This document shows positions 27,991-36,381 of a stretch of 64,000 bases of DNA, one piece after another. Numbering within the stretch: position 1 is the first letter of the stretch; each line of letters opens with the position of its first letter. The notes beneath the pieces are model-generated. The model saw only the letters and a program-made list of their open reading frames with translations, ran no database searches and had not been told where the DNA came from. Source of the DNA: Rhodocytophaga rosea (GTDB taxonomy: Bacteria; Bacteroidota; Bacteroidia; Cytophagales; 172606-1); the NCBI RefSeq assembly GCF_010119975.1, contig NZ_CP048222.1:1199501-1263500 (forward strand). The letters run 5' to 3'. Made by a program: the position numbers and the translations under genes.

Positions 27991-30900
27991 ATGGCTGTAC
28001 AATTCGGAAATACCTGGTGGGGCAAACAATGGCTGAATGCCTTTTCAAACATTGATTTTAGCAACCGTCTGCCCCGAGGCCGCAGTTACGCCCGGAATGG
28101 CTCAGTAAAGAGTATGGAGATTGATAAACAGATTATTGCTGCAAAAGTACAAGGCTCCCAGCGGACTCCCTACAAGATTAAAATCAGTGTAAAACAGTTT
28201 TCAGCGGCTGATAAAAAAACCATCCTCGAAGCTATCACCCGAAATCCTGCTTTTCTGGCAAAACTGCTTTCCCGGGAACTGCCCAATGAACTGAAAGATG
28301 AGCTTTCCAGGCGGCATATCGACCTGTTTCCCAGAAGCTGGCGCGATATGGACGCTACCTGTTCCTGTCCAGACTGGGCAGTACCCTGCAAACACATTGC
28401 GGCCATTATTTACCTGTTTGCCAACGAGATAGATAAAAATCCTTTTGTACTATTTACCCTGCATGGCATGAATTTGCTGGCAGAAATAGAAACTGCGGGT
28501 TTTAAAGGGGCACAAAAAGCCGTAGCATCCGTGCCTTCGGTAAGCACCCTGCTGGAAACCCTGCAATCTGAGATACCAGCTACTATTCCCGACAAAAGCC
28601 TGCTGGATAAACTCGACTTCTCCCATATTCCCGACTCCCGCCAGGAACTGCTTTCCTTGCTCAGCCCTAACCCTTTGTTTTTTAACGAAGGCGATTTCAA
28701 AAAAATCCTGGATAAGAAGCTAAAAGCCATTGGCCAGGAAGCTGCCCGTGCACTTATCCATCTCGAAACTGAATCAGATGAAAAGGCAACACCCGAAATA
28801 TACCCCGAAGCAGTTACCCATATACATATTCAATTGGATGACGAGTTACGCCTGCCGGAAATCCGCCTGCTTACCCTGCAACAGTCTTATATCTGGAAGG
28901 GGCGCAGGGAAAACCCTGTTCATAAACTCGCCCAATGGCTGCAAGCTATTCCCCTATCGCAGCTTTACCAATGCGGCATAGCTGTAAGGTCATTGGCAGC
29001 GCTACAGCGTTTCAGCCTCATCCTACTCAGGCAAGGAGCCATTATCCCACATTTGCTGCACATCGAAAAAGACAGCTACCTGGTACACTGGCAACCAGCC
29101 ATGCTCAAAGAAGAAGTCAGGAACCTGGCAGATTTGCTGGCACAGGTAGTTCCGCCGGATGTACTTACCGTGCAGGTACCCGGTAAAAAAGAGCCGCTCA
29201 CGCCGCATTATTTCAGTCCACAGGAGCAGGTCATGCAGTTACTTAGCCTGTTTCTGACACATTTCATCCAGCAGTATTACATTTCTGAGCGGGGCGAACA
29301 TCCGTTAACGAATGTATTTTTCAAAGGTGAAACCCTGGATGCCTCCGGTAAAGATTACAGCCAGGCACCCCAGTTGATCTATTTGTGGCTGAAACGTTTT
29401 TATATATCCCGCAAGGAAATTGTGCCTTTGCTCCAGATAAAAGAAGGCAATACGTCCGATTTTATTATAGAACTGTATATTACCCATAGCAAACAGGCAT
29501 TGCAGGAACCTGTTCCCCTACAAACCTTTTTTTCCGATACAACATACCAGGACAACAGGCTTGACGTATTGCAGGACCTGTCTGTATTGACTGAGTATTT
29601 TCCCAGGCTCAATAACCTGATCGCTTCCCAGGGCGTTCAGGTACTGGAAGTGCAGGGCCAGGAATTTGTAGATATTTTTGTGCGCATTCTGCCGATGATG
29701 CGCCTGCTGGGTATTGCTGTCCTGCTTCCTAAAAGCCTCCAGAAACTCATCCGTCCCAGTCTATCACTGGCTATTGATGCCTCAGAAAAGGGCGTAGAAA
29801 AACATTTTTTGAGTATGGATGAACTACTCAGCTATAAATGGCAGGTGGCCATAGGCAACGAACAAGTTTCGGCAGAAGAATTTATGAAACTAGTAAAAGG
29901 ACTTTCAGGCATTGTAAAAATCCGCGACCAGTACGTAATGGTAGACCCTAATGAAGTGCGCCAGTTAATAGATAAACTTAAAAATCCGCCTGAACTGAAA
30001 AGCCAGGAAGTATTGCAGGCTGCACTGGCTGAAGAATATGCAGGTTCGAAAATCCGCCTCTCCGGCAAGGCGCAGGCAGTGTTAAAATCCTTGCTGGAGG
30101 TAAAAAAAGTAGCTTTACCTACCGGATTACAGGCCAATCTGCGGCCATACCAGCAACGGGGGTTTGAGTGGCTGTATAAGAACAGTTCTATTGGTTTTGG
30201 CAGCATCATTGCCGATGATATGGGTTTAGGTAAGACATTGCAGGTAATTACCACTTTGCTCAAGTTTAAGGAGGAAGGCTTACTGGTAAAGAAAAAAGCA
30301 CTGGTGGTGGTGCCTACTACCCTGCTCACCAACTGGCAGAAAGAAGTAAGCCGCTTTGCCGCCGGTCTTACCCTGCATATTTATCATGGACCTAATCGGA
30401 AGTTGCCGGAACCATTGCCGGATGTAGTACTTACCACGTATGGGGTGATCAGAAGTGATGGGGAAAAACTGAGTAAATTGAAATGGTACACAACAGTGAT
30501 TGACGAAGCGCAGAACATCAAAAATCCTGCTACTGCCCAGACCAAAGCTGTAAAAAAACTAAAATCGGATGTACAGATCGCCATGAGTGGTACACCAGTC
30601 GAAAACCGCATGAGTGAATACTGGAGCATTATGGATTTTACCAACAAAGGCTACCTGGGTTCGCTCAAATTTTTCCAGAGTACCTATGCTTATCCCATTG
30701 AAGTAGAACAGGATCAGCAAAAGTTAGACTTGTTCCGCAAAGCAGCCGCTCCTTTTATTTTACGCCGGCTCAAATCTGATAGAAGCATCATCAGCGACCT
30801 GCCCGACAAGGTAGAAAAAGACGAGTTCTGTACGCTTACGCAGGAACAGGCCGCCTTATACCAGAATGTGGTAGAGGATATTATGAAACAGATCGAGGAA

Positions 30901-31536
30901 AAAGAGGGCATCGAACGCAGTGGCCTTGTTTTCAAGCTCATTATGGCGCTCAAGCAGATCTGCAACCATCCGGCACAATTTCTCAAGAGGGAATTTGCTC
31001 AGCCGGAGCTTTCCGGAAAAACAAGCCGCTTACTGGACCTGCTGGATGAAATTTATACAGCTGGTGAAAAGGTGCTCATCTTTACCCAGTTCCAGCAAAT
31101 GGGAGAACTCCTGCAGAAGCTTATTGCCCACAAATATCACACAGAGGTGCTTTTTCTGCATGGCGGCTGTTCCCGCAAACAACGGGATACCATGGTAGAC
31201 CAATTCCAGAATGAAACAGCTGTAAAAACTATGATCCTTTCGCTGAAAGCAGGCGGTACCGGACTCAATTTGACGGCAGCCAGCCAGGTGATCCATTATG
31301 ACCTGTGGTGGAATCCGGCCGTAGAAGCCCAGGCTACCGACCGGGCTTTCCGGATTGGGCAAAAGAAAAATGTACTCGTTCACCGCTTACTCACTCAGGC
31401 TACTTTTGAGGAAAAAATAAATAACATGCTGAAAGAAAAACGGGAACTGGCTAATATGGCTGTGGCCCAGGGCGAGCAATGGGTAGGTGAGTTGTCGAAT
31501 AAAGACCTCCGGCAGGTGTTCCGGCTGGAAAAGTAA
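27991..31536 (+). CDS. SWIM zinc finger SNF2-family helicase
   Basis: An 1181-residue ATPase of the bacterial SNF2/HepA type. An N-terminal SWIM zinc finger (Cys124, Cys126, Cys133, His135 in CSCPDWAVPCKH) is followed by a ~600-residue middle region typical of bacterial SNF2 proteins. Motor domain 1 starts near residue 715, with Walker A DDMGLGKT (742-749) and DEAQ (838-841); motor domain 2 contains LHGGCSRKQRD, LSLKAGGTGLNLTAASQVIHYDLWWNPAVEAQATDRAFRIGQ. It translocates on double-stranded DNA to displace proteins, probably RNA polymerase or nucleoid proteins. Such genes also occur in defence islands, but no partner nuclease or methylase is adjacent here, so a housekeeping role is as likely. 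Confidence 0.93.
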   Translation: MAVQFGNTWWGKQWLNAFSNIDFSNRLPRGRSYARNGSVKSMEIDKQIIAAKVQGSQRTPYKIKISVKQFSAADKKTILEAITRNPAFLAKLLSRELPNELKDELSRRHIDLFPRSWRDMDATCSCPDWAVPCKHIAAIIYLFANEIDKNPFVLFTLHGMNLLAEIETAGFKGAQKAVASVPSVSTLLETLQSEIPATIPDKSLLDKLDFSHIPDSRQELLSLLSPNPLFFNEGDFKKILDKKLKAIGQEAARALIHLETESDEKATPEIYPEAVTHIHIQLDDELRLPEIRLLTLQQSYIWKGRRENPVHKLAQWLQAIPLSQLYQCGIAVRSLAALQRFSLILLRQGAIIPHLLHIEKDSYLVHWQPAMLKEEVRNLADLLAQVVPPDVLTVQVPGKKEPLTPHYFSPQEQVMQLLSLFLTHFIQQYYISERGEHPLTNVFFKGETLDASGKDYSQAPQLIYLWLKRFYISRKEIVPLLQIKEGNTSDFIIELYITHSKQALQEPVPLQTFFSDTTYQDNRLDVLQDLSVLTEYFPRLNNLIASQGVQVLEVQGQEFVDIFVRILPMMRLLGIAVLLPKSLQKLIRPSLSLAIDASEKGVEKHFLSMDELLSYKWQVAIGNEQVSAEEFMKLVKGLSGIVKIRDQYVMVDPNEVRQLIDKLKNPPELKSQEVLQAALAEEYAGSKIRLSGKAQAVLKSLLEVKKVALPTGLQANLRPYQQRGFEWLYKNSSIGFGSIIADDMGLGKTLQVITTLLKFKEEGLLVKKKALVVVPTTLLTNWQKEVSRFAAGLTLHIYHGPNRKLPEPLPDVVLTTYGVIRSDGEKLSKLKWYTTVIDEAQNIKNPATAQTKAVKKLKSDVQIAMSGTPVENRMSEYWSIMDFTNKGYLGSLKFFQSTYAYPIEVEQDQQKLDLFRKAAAPFILRRLKSDRSIISDLPDKVEKDEFCTLTQEQAALYQNVVEDIMKQIEEKEGIERSGLVFKLIMALKQICNHPAQFLKREFAQPELSGKTSRLLDLLDEIYTAGEKVLIFTQFQQMGELLQKLIAHKYHTEVLFLHGGCSRKQRDTMVDQFQNETAVKTMILSLKAGGTGLNLTAASQVIHYDLWWNPAVEAQATDRAFRIGQKKNVLVHRLLTQATFEEKINNMLKEKRELANMAVAQGEQWVGELSNKDLRQVFRLEK

Positions 31537-31724
31537 AAGCCAGGCCGCACGTTACGTCAATATTTGCATATCATAAAACAAGTTTTAAGGCTTCTGATTC
31601 CCAATCATCATTAACAGGAATACAATAAATTATCTGGCCCCTGTTTATGCTGCGTTTATTTTATTAATTTGAGAAATACACACAACTGCGTATATGAACT
31701 AGCATTCGGTTGCGTGTATACACT

Positions 31725-31735
31725 TGTTGCCACCA
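31725..31735 (+). repeat. left arm of 11-bp inverted repeat
   Basis: TGTTGCCACCA lies 8 bases before the ATG of the membrane-SRPBCC gene. Its exact reverse complement TGGTGGCAACA is at 32709-32719, 5 bases after that gene's stop. Just upstream, ACACACAACT (31678-31687) can pair with GGTTGCGTGT (31708-31717) with one mismatch. Confidence 0.85.
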
Positions 31736-31743
31736 ATTAGAAA

Positions 31744-32703
31744 ATGAACAGTAGGACCCAAAATACACTCTTAACCATAGGAATCCCGACAGGATATGCT
31801 GTAATACTTCGGCTTTTTTTTGGGGTTAATACCTGGAATGAATTGTTTTCAATTATGTCGGTGACATTTTTATTTTTACTTCCCACAATTCTAGGAGCTT
31901 TAACCATTTATTTATCTAGTCCCGAAATAGTACAGAGTTTAGCATATAGAGTGTTTACACCCTGGATTCCGGTTTTCCTATTTTTAATAATTACGCTTGC
32001 ATTCGCCCTTGAAGGTTGGGCTTGTTGGCTGATGATTCTGCCCATCTTCTTAATTGGCGCTTCTATAGGGGGATTAATTGGTGGCTATTTAAAGGCTCGA
32101 AATACTAATAAGATAATTAATATTTCAATTCTAGTATTTCTACCACTATTTGTTGGACCCATAGAAAATCTCATAGAGACTATTCCAGGTACATATATAG
32201 CATATACTTATATTGACATTGAAGCACCTGCTGAAAAAATATGGGACAATGTAACTCATGTTAGTGAAATACCACAAGAACACGATAAAGGCTATCTAAC
32301 TCGAATGCTTGGGTTTCCCAGACCTATAAAAGCAGAATTGAATTTTGAAGGAGTTGGAGCCTATAGAGAAGCCATTTTCACAAAGGGGCTCGTCTTTCAT
32401 GAAACCGTTACTGAATACAAAGACAATAAAAAAATGGTCTTTACAATAAAAGCCTATCCACACCAAATCCCATCAACAACATTGGATGAACACCTAGTAA
32501 TTGGTGGAGATTATTTTGACGTGCTAAACGGAACATACGAACTTGAAAAATTACCAAACGGTCTGCATAGATTGCATTTATATAGCCATTTCAAAATGAA
32601 CACTACATTTAATTTTTACGCAGGATGGTGGGGAAAATGGATAATGAAAGATATTCAAAACAACATTTTGCTGGTTGAGAAAACACGAGCGGAAGAAGGA
32701 TAA
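31744..32703 (+). CDS. membrane protein with C-terminal SRPBCC-like domain
   Basis: A 319-residue protein. The first ~155 residues hold four to five transmembrane segments (LLTIGIPTGYAVILRLFF, IMSVTFLFLLPTILGALTIYL, WIPVFLFLIITLAFAL, WLMILPIFLIGASIGGLIGGYL, IINISILVFLPLFVGPI). From about residue 172 the sequence YIDIEAPAEKIWDNVTHVSEIP starts a START/SRPBCC-like ligand-binding domain, a fold that binds hydrophobic molecules. I infer a membrane-anchored lipid or ligand-binding protein. The gene is markedly AT-rich (17 G/C in bases 31861-31920), isolated, and framed exactly by an 11-bp inverted repeat, which suggests it was acquired as a unit. Confidence 0.75.
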   Translation: MNSRTQNTLLTIGIPTGYAVILRLFFGVNTWNELFSIMSVTFLFLLPTILGALTIYLSSPEIVQSLAYRVFTPWIPVFLFLIITLAFALEGWACWLMILPIFLIGASIGGLIGGYLKARNTNKIINISILVFLPLFVGPIENLIETIPGTYIAYTYIDIEAPAEKIWDNVTHVSEIPQEHDKGYLTRMLGFPRPIKAELNFEGVGAYREAIFTKGLVFHETVTEYKDNKKMVFTIKAYPHQIPSTTLDEHLVIGGDYFDVLNGTYELEKLPNGLHRLHLYSHFKMNTTFNFYAGWWGKWIMKDIQNNILLVEKTRAEEG

Positions 32704-32708
32704 AAAAC

Positions 32709-32719
32709 TGGTGGCAACA
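32709..32719 (+). repeat. right arm of 11-bp inverted repeat
   Basis: TGGTGGCAACA, the perfect reverse complement of 31725-31735. It begins a ~90-base GC-richer segment, running to GTTGCC at 32795-32800, that can fold back on itself (GGCAAC with GTTGCC, then ACTC with GAGT) in a way reminiscent of a cassette recombination site but without the canonical integron boxes. Confidence 0.8.
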
Positions 32720-32826
32720 CCAAACTCGGGCCGCCAACGGGTGCATCACAGTTCATAGGCTCAGCACGGCATACGATGCGGGAGTTGTTGATTCGTTGCC
32801 AATAATACCAATAATAAATATAAGAT

Positions 32827-33024
32827 ATGAAGATTTGGGTGTCTATATTTTTGATACTAATAGGGCTGATAGCTATATTAATTTTTATAGCAGGTTCTCA
32901 TGGTCATTAGCGATTTAGGTATGATAAAGGTGAAGATTGGATAATGTTTTTTGTAATCATATCCGCACTTGGAATAGGTACAGTAAACTTATTGAGGAGT
33001 TTATATACAAGAATAAAACAGTAA
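32827..33024 (+). pseudogene. two-TM mini-protein gene interrupted by in-frame TAG
   Basis: ATG 32827 opens a 27-codon frame (MKIWVSIFLILIGLIAILIF..GSHGH) stopped by TAG at 32908-32910. The same frame continues without a break to TAA at 33022-33024, encoding RFRYDKGEDWIMFFVIISALGIGTVNLL and a basic end (RIKQ). Read through, it gives a 65-residue protein with two membrane helices and a charged loop, a natural topology for a small membrane protein. One substitution (for example from CAG, AAG or TGG) explains the stop. It is AT-rich like both neighbours. Too short to recognise a family. Confidence 0.5.
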
Positions 33025-33041
33025 AAACTACTGGCAACATT

Positions 33042-33092
33042 AAACCTGCTATCAACCCAAACCTGCTATCAACCCAAACCTGCTATCAACCC
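33042..33092. repeat. three perfect 17-bp tandem copies
   Basis: The unit AAACCTGCTATCAACCC is repeated three times without change, followed by a partial similar stretch (TGCTTCC). It lies in the non-coding space between the broken mini-gene and the GNAT gene. No function is apparent. Confidence 0.95.
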
Positions 33093-33198
33093 TGCTTCCA
33101 AAGCTATAAGCTAAGCACAAGAGCAAGGTTTGTGGAAGTTCATGCTATGTAAGAGGTCATTGTATAGTGATAAAACCAAACAATTTTACTCAGTAAAA

Positions 33199-33714
33199 AT
33201 GACGGGCAAAAAATTTACACCTTTTCCTGTTTTGAGAACAGAAAGACTGATATTGAGGCAACTTGTAAGCAGTGATGACAAAGAAATATTTGCTTTGCGA
33301 TCGGACAACAACGTAAACAGATATCTTGACAGGAAGCCAAGCAAATCCATTGATGATGCAAGGATTTTTATCCAGACTATTAATGAAAACATCCAAAGGA
33401 ACGATTCCATTTACTGGGCAATTACATGGAAGGGTACTGACAAACTAATTGGAACAATCTGTTTATTTGACTTTTGCGACGATAATTTGAAGGCGGAAAT
33501 CGGGTATGAATTATTACCCGACTTTCAGCAAAAAGGAATCATGAAAGAAGCGGCTTCAAAAGTAATTGAGTTTGCAATTCAACATATCGGGCTACATTCA
33601 ATAGAAGCACATACTCATGCTGAAAACCAAAGTTCGACAAAACTTTTGGAGAAATTGAATTTTAAAAGGCATAGTGTTGGGGAAGTCTTGGTTCATTATA
33701 ACATCGTACTTTGA
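33199..33714 (+). CDS. GNAT-family N-acetyltransferase (RimJ/RimL type)
   Basis: A 171-residue acetyltransferase from ATG 33199; the longer frame from 33130 adds 23 residues of non-conserved, basic sequence. The N-terminus FPVLRTERLILRQLVSSDDKEIF is typical of RimJ/RimL-like GNATs, and the acetyl-CoA-binding region is IGYELLPDFQQKGIMKEAASKVIEFAI (the Q/R-x-x-G-x-G/A loop reads QQKGIM). The end (HTHAENQSSTKLLEKLNFKRHSVGEVLVHY) also fits. It transfers acetyl from acetyl-CoA to an amine such as a protein N-terminus or small molecule. AT-rich, and the last gene of the three-gene accessory island. Confidence 0.88.
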   Translation: MTGKKFTPFPVLRTERLILRQLVSSDDKEIFALRSDNNVNRYLDRKPSKSIDDARIFIQTINENIQRNDSIYWAITWKGTDKLIGTICLFDFCDDNLKAEIGYELLPDFQQKGIMKEAASKVIEFAIQHIGLHSIEAHTHAENQSSTKLLEKLNFKRHSVGEVLVHYNIVL

Positions 33715-33778
33715 AAGGTTAAAAATTGTCCTACGGTTGCTTTTGTTATACTAAAAACAGCAAATTGCTTATGCAGTT

Positions 33779-36106
33779 TTACTTCCGGTTTGGCAGCAGA
33801 ATCCGGAAAATGGTGCCTTTTCCTGGTTTGCTCTCTACGGAAATATTCCCTGCTAGGGTTTCTATGGCTTGTTTTACAATATACAACCCGAGGCCGGAAC
33901 CATCTGATTTTTCGGTGGCCCGGAAGAACATATCAAAAATTCTCCCAATATATTCCTCTTCAATCCCCAGGCCATTATCTTCTACGGTCATCACGGCTTG
34001 TTCTTGGGTTATATCTATGGTGTATCGCAGGTAATTATATTCGGCGTATGGGTTAATGTATTTAATCGCGTTGGAAGTAAAATTCTTTAGCAAAATATTG
34101 ATCCGGAGCACATCGCTGTAAAATTCAGCTTCGCCTTTTACATCTACAAGCAACTGCACTTTTTCCCAGTTTCCGAGATATTTTAATTCTTCAAAGGAAT
34201 CCCGGATCAGTTTTTTAAAATCTATTTTTTCGCTCGTCACTTCATGATTCACTGTACGGGAATGGCTCAGTACTGATTGAATAAAATGGTCTAATTTGTT
34301 AGCCCGGTTTTCAATCAGGCTGATATAATTCCGGATGGTATCCATACTTTCTTCCATATGGATAATATTAATCAGCCCCAGAATAGAGGTAAGCGGCGAA
34401 CGCAGGTCATGCGACACTTTATAGACATAATTATCCAGTTCTGCATTCCGCTTTTTGAGTTCATCCAGCGTTACTTTCAGGGCTTCATTAGCTTTTCTTT
34501 GTTTGGTTATATCCAGCACAAAAGAAATCCCTCTATCAGTATACCCTTCTATCAGAGAGCCCCCAACCAGAATAGGTACCCTGGTTCCGTCTTTTTTAAT
34601 ATACTCTTTCTCATATGGCTTATGAATCCTGGTTTGCTGAAGTTCGGTTACAGCTTGCATATCCTGGATGGCATATTCAGGAGGAGTCATCTGCCGCCAG
34701 TCTATTTTTTGTTCGATGAGTTCTTGCCTGGTTTGCCCTATAATCTGTAGAAAAGCATCATTAGCATCCATTAATTCACCGCTTAATTTCCAGAAAATGA
34801 TACCGATCATATCCGACTCAAACAAGGGGCGAAACTTGGATTCACTCTGCTGCAATCTCTTCTGATTCTGTTTCTGCTCACCAATATCTATCATATAGGC
34901 TACACCCCGGTCTTTAAAACCTTCCAGTAAAGCACCTCCGGCTAGTATGGGCAATGGGATGCCTTCTTTCCGTAACAGTTCTTTTTCATAACCTTTTACT
35001 TTGCCGGTTTGCATCACTTCTTCCAGAGCCTGCCGGTCAATTTGAGCAAATTCAGCTGGCGTAATGCCATCCCAGCGCAGGTTGCCAGAGAGCAGATATT
35101 CTCCGCTATAACCAGTCATATTAAAAAATGTATTATTGGCATCCAGTATATTCCCGTAAGCATCCCAGTAAAAGATACCGATCATGTCCAGTTCGAAGAG
35201 TTGTCTGAATTTAGCTTCACTTTCCCGGAGCACAATTTCGTGCTCTTTTCTGGGTGTAATATCACGTATAATACTTTGAACAGCTGGCATTCCATCAAAA
35301 ACAGCCGGAACACTGGTAAGCTCCACATGCACCTTTTTGCCATCCTTGCGGATAAATGCATACTCTGTCAGCGGGGCTTGTTTTCCTTCCTGCAAGGCCG
35401 ATAAGCGTTGATACGCCTGGCTGCGGAATTCAGGCTCAAGGAAAGTAATAACCGATTTACCTAATAATTCTTTATGACTTTCTACCCCATATAAGGCAGC
35501 GGCTGAAGGATTGGCATATACGATCTTTCCATCTATATGAATAATAATGCTGTCGAACAAATTAACCAGACTCTGATAACGATCTTCGCTCTCACGTAAC
35601 GCCTCTTCCGATTGCTGTATTGCTTCATCCCGTTCTTTGAGCAACTGGAACTGCATCCGTAACTCCTCATCTTTTTCTTCCATCAGGGTCACCTGCTGCC
35701 GCAAAGCTTCATTGGCATCTTCCAGCTCTTTTCGAGTGGGTATTTTGAGAATAGTGGGCGTGATTTTTAGCAACATAAAAGTGGTACCGGCTGAAGCAAT
35801 GGCAGTGATGGCTTTCACCAGACCATCGATCCGGTAAATGGGATTCCATACGGTGATCACACTCAGAATATGCGTAGTACCGCAACTGACAATAAACAGG
35901 GCGAATAAAGCCAGTATCCATCTGAATTGCACATTTTTTTTGCTCCGGTAGATAAAAGCCAGACATAATGGAATAGTGAAATAAGACAGCGCAATTACTC
36001 CATCCGAAATCACATGTGTCCAGAGTATGTCGGACTGCCAGAAATAACAATGCCCGTGCGGCATAAAGCTGTTTTTTTCAAACAACTTACTAAAATATTC
36101 TTCCAT
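33779..36106 (-). CDS. histidine kinase with ethylene-receptor-like sensor domain and three PAS domains
   Basis: A 775-residue sensor kinase. Residues ~25-115 hold three membrane helices matching the plant ethylene receptor domain: HVISDGVIALSYFTIP, FRWILALFALFIVSCGTTH and a third helix. Counting against ETR1 from memory, Asp35, Tyr42, Ile45, Pro46, Ile72, Cys75 and His79 match ETR1 Asp25, Tyr32, Ile35, Pro36, Ile62, Cys65 and His69 with a constant offset of 10; Cys65/His69 bind Cu(I) in ETR1. A coiled coil (~120-165), three PAS domains (~170-290, 295-415, 420-535), HisKA with His566 (YKVSHDLRSPLTS) and HATPase (DNGLGI, GSGLGLYIV) follow. No receiver domain or adjacent regulator. Its kinase core closely resembles that of the 1189-residue kinase at 54.8 kb. 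Confidence 0.9.
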   Translation of the reverse strand: MEEYFSKLFEKNSFMPHGHCYFWQSDILWTHVISDGVIALSYFTIPLCLAFIYRSKKNVQFRWILALFALFIVSCGTTHILSVITVWNPIYRIDGLVKAITAIASAGTTFMLLKITPTILKIPTRKELEDANEALRQQVTLMEEKDEELRMQFQLLKERDEAIQQSEEALRESEDRYQSLVNLFDSIIIHIDGKIVYANPSAAALYGVESHKELLGKSVITFLEPEFRSQAYQRLSALQEGKQAPLTEYAFIRKDGKKVHVELTSVPAVFDGMPAVQSIIRDITPRKEHEIVLRESEAKFRQLFELDMIGIFYWDAYGNILDANNTFFNMTGYSGEYLLSGNLRWDGITPAEFAQIDRQALEEVMQTGKVKGYEKELLRKEGIPLPILAGGALLEGFKDRGVAYMIDIGEQKQNQKRLQQSESKFRPLFESDMIGIIFWKLSGELMDANDAFLQIIGQTRQELIEQKIDWRQMTPPEYAIQDMQAVTELQQTRIHKPYEKEYIKKDGTRVPILVGGSLIEGYTDRGISFVLDITKQRKANEALKVTLDELKKRNAELDNYVYKVSHDLRSPLTSILGLINIIHMEESMDTIRNYISLIENRANKLDHFIQSVLSHSRTVNHEVTSEKIDFKKLIRDSFEELKYLGNWEKVQLLVDVKGEAEFYSDVLRINILLKNFTSNAIKYINPYAEYNYLRYTIDITQEQAVMTVEDNGLGIEEEYIGRIFDMFFRATEKSDGSGLGLYIVKQAIETLAGNISVESKPGKGTIFRILLPNRK

Positions 36107-36381
36107 AGCGTATGCAGTTTATAATAACTATTCGGTTTCACAACCATCAACTTATATTGCCACCTTATTAATGTGGCTCAAATAATGATATATAAGCGTA
36201 TTAATCAGCCATATACAATAACATTTACATGCAGTTTTAGCTGTGTGCACATGTAGGGTCTTACAACTGGAGTTTAAAAAATGAGAATAAAACTAAATCC
36301 CTTAAGGGGTTAATCAGGTGGCCTTTACAAATAATCTTCAAAACTAAGCAGAGAATCTGTAAAAATTGAGATAGAACTAAA

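Noticed and set aside
27792-28055. 87-codon frame between the aminotransferase and helicase genes
   Set aside because: It overlaps the ends of both real genes in another frame and is rich in hydrophobic chance sequence.
27991-31536. Defence system built on the SNF2 helicase
   Set aside because: No nuclease, methyltransferase or other defence partner is adjacent; the helicase alone is compatible with housekeeping.
32709-32800. Canonical integron attC site
   Set aside because: The ends read GGCAAC/GTTGCC and do not fit the RYYYAAC/GTTRRRY boxes, and no integrase gene is present.
33042-33092. CRISPR array
   Set aside because: The 17-bp copies are directly adjacent with no spacers, and no cas genes are present; the same holds for the octamer arrays.
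32937-33152. 71-codon frame spanning the 17-bp repeats
   Set aside because: It is out of frame with the broken two-helix mini-gene and is mostly translated repeat.
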